Below, piece by piece: positions 63,886 to 64,000 of a DNA stretch of 64,000 nt. The DNA is from Tabrizicola thermarum (GTDB lineage Bacteria; Pseudomonadota; Alphaproteobacteria; Rhodobacterales; Rhodobacteraceae): positions 1 to 64,000 of the forward strand of contig NZ_QMJY01000077.1 in NCBI RefSeq assembly GCF_003574395.1, read 5' to 3'. A model generated the notes under the pieces. It was not told where the DNA came from and ran no database searches. It was given only the letters and a program-made list of their open reading frames with translations. The translations under genes and the position numbers were made by a program. How positions within the stretch are numbered: position 1 is the stretch's first letter; each line of letters opens with the position of its first letter.

Positions 63886-64000
63886 AGGTCGCCGCCATCG
63901 ACCAGGGCACGACCAGCACCCGCGTCCTGCGGCTGGACGCGGGCGGAGCGTTGCACCCGGTCCTGTCCCTGTCCCATGCCCAGACCTACCCCGCCCCCGG
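63882..64000 (+). CDS. FGGY-family carbohydrate kinase, N-terminal part (glycerol kinase-like)
   Basis: The first 39 residues are visible before the window ends. They begin with a GTG start overlapping the upstream stop (GTGA) and read VKVAAIDQGTTSTRVLRLDA. IDQGTTSTR is the phosphate-loop motif of glycerol kinase and related FGGY kinases. The gene is truncated by the window edge, so substrate and length are open. Confidence 0.8.
   Translation, partial: MKVAAIDQGTTSTRVLRLDAGGALHPVLSLSHAQTYPAP

Overview
The window is GC-rich chromosomal DNA of an alphaproteobacterium, almost certainly a member of the Rhodobacteraceae/Paracoccaceae (Rhodobacter, Gemmobacter or Tabrizicola-like). Pointers are the UPF0262 protein next to hisD, a BioMNY biotin transporter like that of R. 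capsulatus, a PccR-type regulator sitting on paired TTTGCAAA sites, DUF1194 and DUF4174 proteins, a PutA/PutR pair, and a tRNA-His without the usual extra 5' G. No phage, insertion sequence, CRISPR array or defence island was seen; this is core and metabolic genome rather than a mobile region.

Layout. 0-9 kb: ychF facing away from trpA, lldD (lactate), a class III aminotransferase with a glutamine-synthetase-family ligase, then hisD, UPF0262 and a low-molecular-weight phosphatase. 9-14 kb: a membrane protein, an EEP-family nuclease, adenine deaminase, an EamA exporter, a tiny basic protein, a DoxX-like protein. 14-23 kb: putR/putA, rhomboid protease, DUF1194, L,D-transpeptidase, inositol monophosphatase, metR/metF. 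23-28 kb: aroQ, an acyl-CoA ligase and a thiolase-like protein converging on bioMNY. 28-35 kb: a glycine-zipper lipoprotein, an ATP-grasp protein with gabT, dprA and topA. 35-40.7 kb: choXWV choline ABC transporter, betI, betA, and a YdcH-like protein behind an FNR-type box. 40.7-52.8 kb: the propionyl-CoA assimilation region pccR, pccB, pccA and methylmalonyl-CoA mutase, interleaved with four small uncharacterised genes, two of them clear lipoproteins. 52.8-57.6 kb: a minus-strand run ending with ppx, VOC and GNAT proteins, a J-domain protein and a second EEP nuclease. 57.75 kb: tRNA-His. 58-64 kb: a TRAP transporter divergent from a GlpA-like/FAD oxidoreductase/FGGY-kinase operon cut by the window end.

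How it works together. The central theme is carbon and nitrogen salvage: lactate, proline, GABA, choline, adenine, propionyl-CoA and a polyol or glycerol-like substrate, each with a local regulator or a visible operator. The strongest regulatory signals are two TTTGCAAA palindromes 20 bp apart before pccR and another before pccB, a BetI-like palindrome between choX and betI, a long inverted repeat just before lldD, and one AT-rich motif shared by the aminotransferase/GS operon and the gabT operon.

The most unusual signal is non-coding. Five junctions carry tandem hairpins whose stems differ in sequence but stay base-paired, mostly around a TTCGAA core. Two 29-base segments identical at 25 positions lie 33-35 bases after the stop codons of topA and the mutase gene. 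A third intergenic-type motif appears inside the acyl-CoA ligase gene, where it seems to have added about 40 in-frame residues.
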